A DNA stretch of 49,221 nucleotides from Gamarada debralockiae. Its lineage: Eukaryota > Ascomycota > Leotiomycetes > Helotiales > Hyphodiscaceae. This document shows positions 46,549 through 49,221 of the stretch, piece after piece. A program made the position numbers and the translations under genes. The stretch covers positions 1 to 49,221 of the forward strand of contig NXFV01000136.1 of NCBI GenBank assembly GCA_002803225.1. Reading direction: 5' to 3'. Numbering within the stretch: position 1 is the stretch's first letter; every line of letters begins with the position of its first letter. The notes under the pieces are model-generated. The model was not told the DNA's origin and made no database searches. It was given only the letters and a program-made list of their open reading frames with translations.

Positions 46549-47410
46549 GCCACGGATCCCCGGTTCCATTGATAAAATAAGGAGTGGAAGCAAACGGAGA
46601 TCTGCAGGCCAACAAGCTTTTGTGGCAGATGTTGTTTGCAATTCTAGGAAGCTGTCCCCGATAGTCGTGCCCAATCAGGATCAGCAGCAGGGTCAGGTAA
46701 GCTTAAGTTTTATTAGTGGCTTTGCATCACTGAGCATTTTCCCGCTCAATTTGATCTCCCAACTACGTCTACCTCTTAAAATAATTAGGACTTCTACATC
46801 TTGAAAACCTAAATTCACTGACTGCTAAGAACGTAAGATGGATGAATTTTTCCTACAAATTAGAAGTTATTGTGTCCCGTTTGTTTTGATGCACCTCGGT
46901 TCTAGCTTGTTCCGGGTGTCAATTTTATACATTGCGGCTGAATGACAGGAACCCTGCGAGAAAGCTTAATCCTTCGGCTCGCAAATTAATCTCTTCTTTC
47001 GCGCTAGTTCACTCCGCAATCTAAGCGAGCTACTCTTATCGCCTTCGCCTTGTGTCAAGTTCGTGTGCTTAATTTGTTCCTCTACATCACAAATCACAGT
47101 ACAGCGCTAGCACTGATTTGTAACATACCGCGACATTCAAGCAAGCAAAGCTAACTATAAAATAGCATCACGTTTGGACAACTAGCCTGCCGGTCAACTC
47201 GCCAAGGCTCGCTGGAGGGGATTGGTCAGCAGATAGCTAGCTAAGGGCTTTGTATAATAACCCTTGGTTCAGTGCTCTTTCTTATTAATAATAAACATTA
47301 TAATTATAGTCTATGTCTTCTTCTTTTAATCTTCTGGCTTATAGCCTGTAAATTAGCCCTCTGGCTTTTCGTAGCTTTGGTAGGGCATGTCATGGTGCAC
47401 CATGTGTTGC
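46549..47410. other. AT-rich intergenic stretch, possible LTR remnant
   Basis: About 860 bp without a supported gene. Around 47255-47300 a TATA-like TGTATAATAACCCTTGG is followed by AATAATAAACATTATAAT, an arrangement like the promoter and polyadenylation part of a retrotransposon LTR. No paired repeat or coding sequence was found, so this stays tentative. Confidence 0.3.
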
Positions 47411-47795
47411 ATAGTTCCTATCAACACGAGTAATTCGTAAATTAGACTATGGAATTTATTAATTGGATGATAAATGCAAATTAGACCACAGTGTCCATAT
47501 TTTACTACAAGCTCTATAGGAACTATTAGTTTCTGGGATCTATATAGTGAATTGTAGTATTATTAAAACACTAAAGTCAAGGACAATTAAACACATGCCT
47601 TATTGGGTATATGTCCTTTGTTGATTTGTCTCGATATTAGTGATTCTTACTCATTAACATTATATCTAAGAGTTAAAACTCACGGTTGTCTACTCTTAGC
47701 TAAAATCAAATAGAACCTCTAAGGCAAAAATAAGAGCTTAATATAGAAGGGGAGGTACTAATATCTCTTGCGATCGAGAGTTACCCCTCACTTAT
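47411..47795. mobile_element. TIR element C, truncated copy of element A
   Basis: Matches the left 400 bp of element A from ATAGTTCCTATCAACACGAG through GTAATTCGTAAATTAGAC to CTCTTGCGATCGAGAGTTAC and CCCTCACTTAT, with a short internal deletion near 47480. Most differences replace C or G in A by T or A here. The match stops at 47795 and the right arm is missing. Confidence 0.75.
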
Positions 47796-48080
47796 TGTGA
47801 CAGGAAGCACTCAAGCAGTTCAAATCAAGCAGTACTCTCTATTACTTAGTATTATCGACAAGGAGAAAAGCAGCTACCACGCAACAATAGAGTTCTATAT
47901 CTGTTTAACGAAGCGCATCAGAATTGCGGGTCAATTATAAATGGAATGATGAATTAATGGATAGGAAAAACCCACAGAGAAAGCAACTCTCAGCTTGGAC
48001 TTGATATAGCTTCGCCTTGTTTTACAATAAAAGTGAAGATTGTACATCAGGCTCTCAGTTCGTTCCTTGCTATCATGAAA

Positions 48081-49221
48081 TCAGACGACATTATCGGACC
48101 TCCCCCTTCGAACAAGAGCCCGGGCCATCTGGGCCGCTTCCTTCTGCCTCTCCTTCTCTTCCTTCAAGATCTTGGCCTCAAGTCTCTTCTGCTTCCCCTC
48201 CTGTCTCTCCCGATACTTTCTCCTTGCTTCTTCTTTCCATTTCCTCGTAATTTCCACACGTTTCCTGGTTAGTGCGCTACTGTCTTGCTTGGACAAGAAC
48301 CAAACGTCATAGATGCGCGTAGTTGTCACAAGCCACGTCCATGAAAGGCCTAACACCAATGATAGGAGTGATCGAACGAAAGAACTGAAGCCGAGAATTA
48401 GAGAGGTGACGATTATGACTATCGATACAAAGACTAAGAGCCACATGTTAGTTTCTCGCCCAGATAGTGATTGGAAAATCCAGACATATGTAAGTCATTT
48501 CTTTGTGTAGTGTCCATGATGAACCAAAGGTGTTCAAGTTCATTCCAAATATACCGGCGCCGAATGATAATGGAAGCTGTGGGTTGATCAGCATTTGAGA
48601 GATTAGATTACCAAGGAGAGGCTTACAAAAATGATAGTAATGACAGTAAACAACATAATAGATCGTCCTTGTCGTAATGTCTCTTCTGCTTGCCTGACAG
48701 CTTCCCGAGCCTGGACTACTCCTGCCTGTTGCTGCTTTAATCCAAGCAGTCCATCAACCTAGTGCAGTCGAGTCAGAGATATTCCATTGAATGAATGCGG
48801 AGACAGCTTACAGCTTTTTCAGTGTGTTCGGCAGATTCTTTGAGATGATTAAGATCAGCGACTCTGTTATCAAGATCTGCGGAAAGGCGAAGCGCAAATT
48901 CGATTGTCCACTGTGCATCTTTCTCGGCTTTGAGAGCTTGAGTATCCATCTTCATCTTCTCCTTATGATCTGCCTGATCCTCTTCCTTTTTCACCTCCCC
49001 ATTTGTGGAATTTGTGTTTTGCTTGTCGGGAGTCTTGAATGCGGTCACTGTTTTCAGTCTTGCTGTCCCCATATCTTTTGCAATGGCCAGTTCAGGCGCC
49101 AAGATGTATTCGACATGTTTCTGGAAGTCTTTTAGTACTCTTTGCTGCTTATTTTTGATCAGTGCGGTTTTTAATCGGCGATTATCGATAAGCGATCGAT
49201 TGCGATTAGGATTAAGGCAAT
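48081..49221 (-). CDS. CorA-like magnesium transporter domain protein (partial, runs off the window)
   Basis: C-terminal part of a CorA-family membrane protein. Minus-strand exons 49221-48812, 48758-48627, 48576-48486 and 48433-48081 keep one frame; the 5' end lies beyond the window. The cytosolic part has a Lys/Glu-rich insertion (NGEVKKEEDQADHKEKMKMD), then the long stalk helix VDGLLGLKQQQAGVVQAREA and TLRQGRSIMLFTVITIIFLP. The first membrane helix ends at the hallmark GMN tripeptide in FGAGIFGMNLNTFG; the second is FVSIVIIVTSLILGFSSFV. A third hydrophobic stretch (LLSLVLGLSWTWLVTT) and a strongly basic, coiled-coil tail (RKWKEEARRKYRERQEGKQK) follow, longer than in bacterial CorA. Introns have GTAAGC, GTAAGC and GTCTGG donors. 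In fungi such domains often close larger multi-domain proteins. Confidence 0.85.

Noticed and set aside
47150..47400. Solo LTR of a copia-type retrotransposon
   Set aside because: Only a TATA-like and a polyadenylation-like motif are visible; no terminal bases, duplication or second copy could be shown.

Overview
This is a nuclear segment of a filamentous ascomycete (Pezizomycotina). Short GT-AG introns of about 45-80 nt interrupt most genes, internal CTRAY-type branch points are visible, and the gene set (HECT ligase HUL4, MSH3, BET2, RPL15, mitoribosomal mL61, Zn2Cys6 regulator, HET-domain remnant) is fungal. A leotiomycete is my guess from general resemblance only; no database was searched.

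Layout. 0.2-11.2 kb is a conserved housekeeping block: RPL15, a HUL4-type HECT E3 ligase, mitoribosomal mL61 (MRP49) and the permuted GTPase GEP3/MTG3 in a divergent pair, then a PARP-type zinc-finger protein of unknown role. 11.2-23.5 kb is accessory: an AT-rich gap; a secreted S33/TAP-like peptidase gene with an in-frame TGA and no obvious ATG; a divergent pair made of a C-terminally membrane-anchored orphan and a predicted trypsin-like/coiled-coil/BTB fusion protein of 1,099 aa; and a frameshifted chromodomain gene. 23.5-26.7 kb carries a Zn2Cys6 transcription factor and a small orphan. 26.7-31 kb is gene-poor and holds a TIR element and broken gene fragments. 31-41.2 kb is again housekeeping: a short-chain dehydrogenase, MSH3, a C2H2-like nuclear orphan, and BET2. 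41.3-47.8 kb is a decayed region: two more degenerate copies of the same orphan family seen at 30 kb, a HET-domain pseudogene, a GPI-anchor-type cysteine-rich surface protein with a 9-bp tandem repeat, and two further TIR elements, one with RIP-like transitions. The right edge cuts a CorA-like magnesium transporter.

How the parts relate. mL61 and GEP3 both serve the mitochondrial ribosome and face away from each other across 164 bp. The most unusual locus is 15.9-21.0 kb, where a protease-like domain, a long coiled coil and a BTB adaptor fold appear joined by two good introns, next to a divergently transcribed membrane protein. The other unusual signal is a small family of roughly 630-bp elements with long terminal inverted repeats and no transposase, two full copies and one truncated. 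Exon junctions were set by eye from splice consensus, reading frame and family resemblance.
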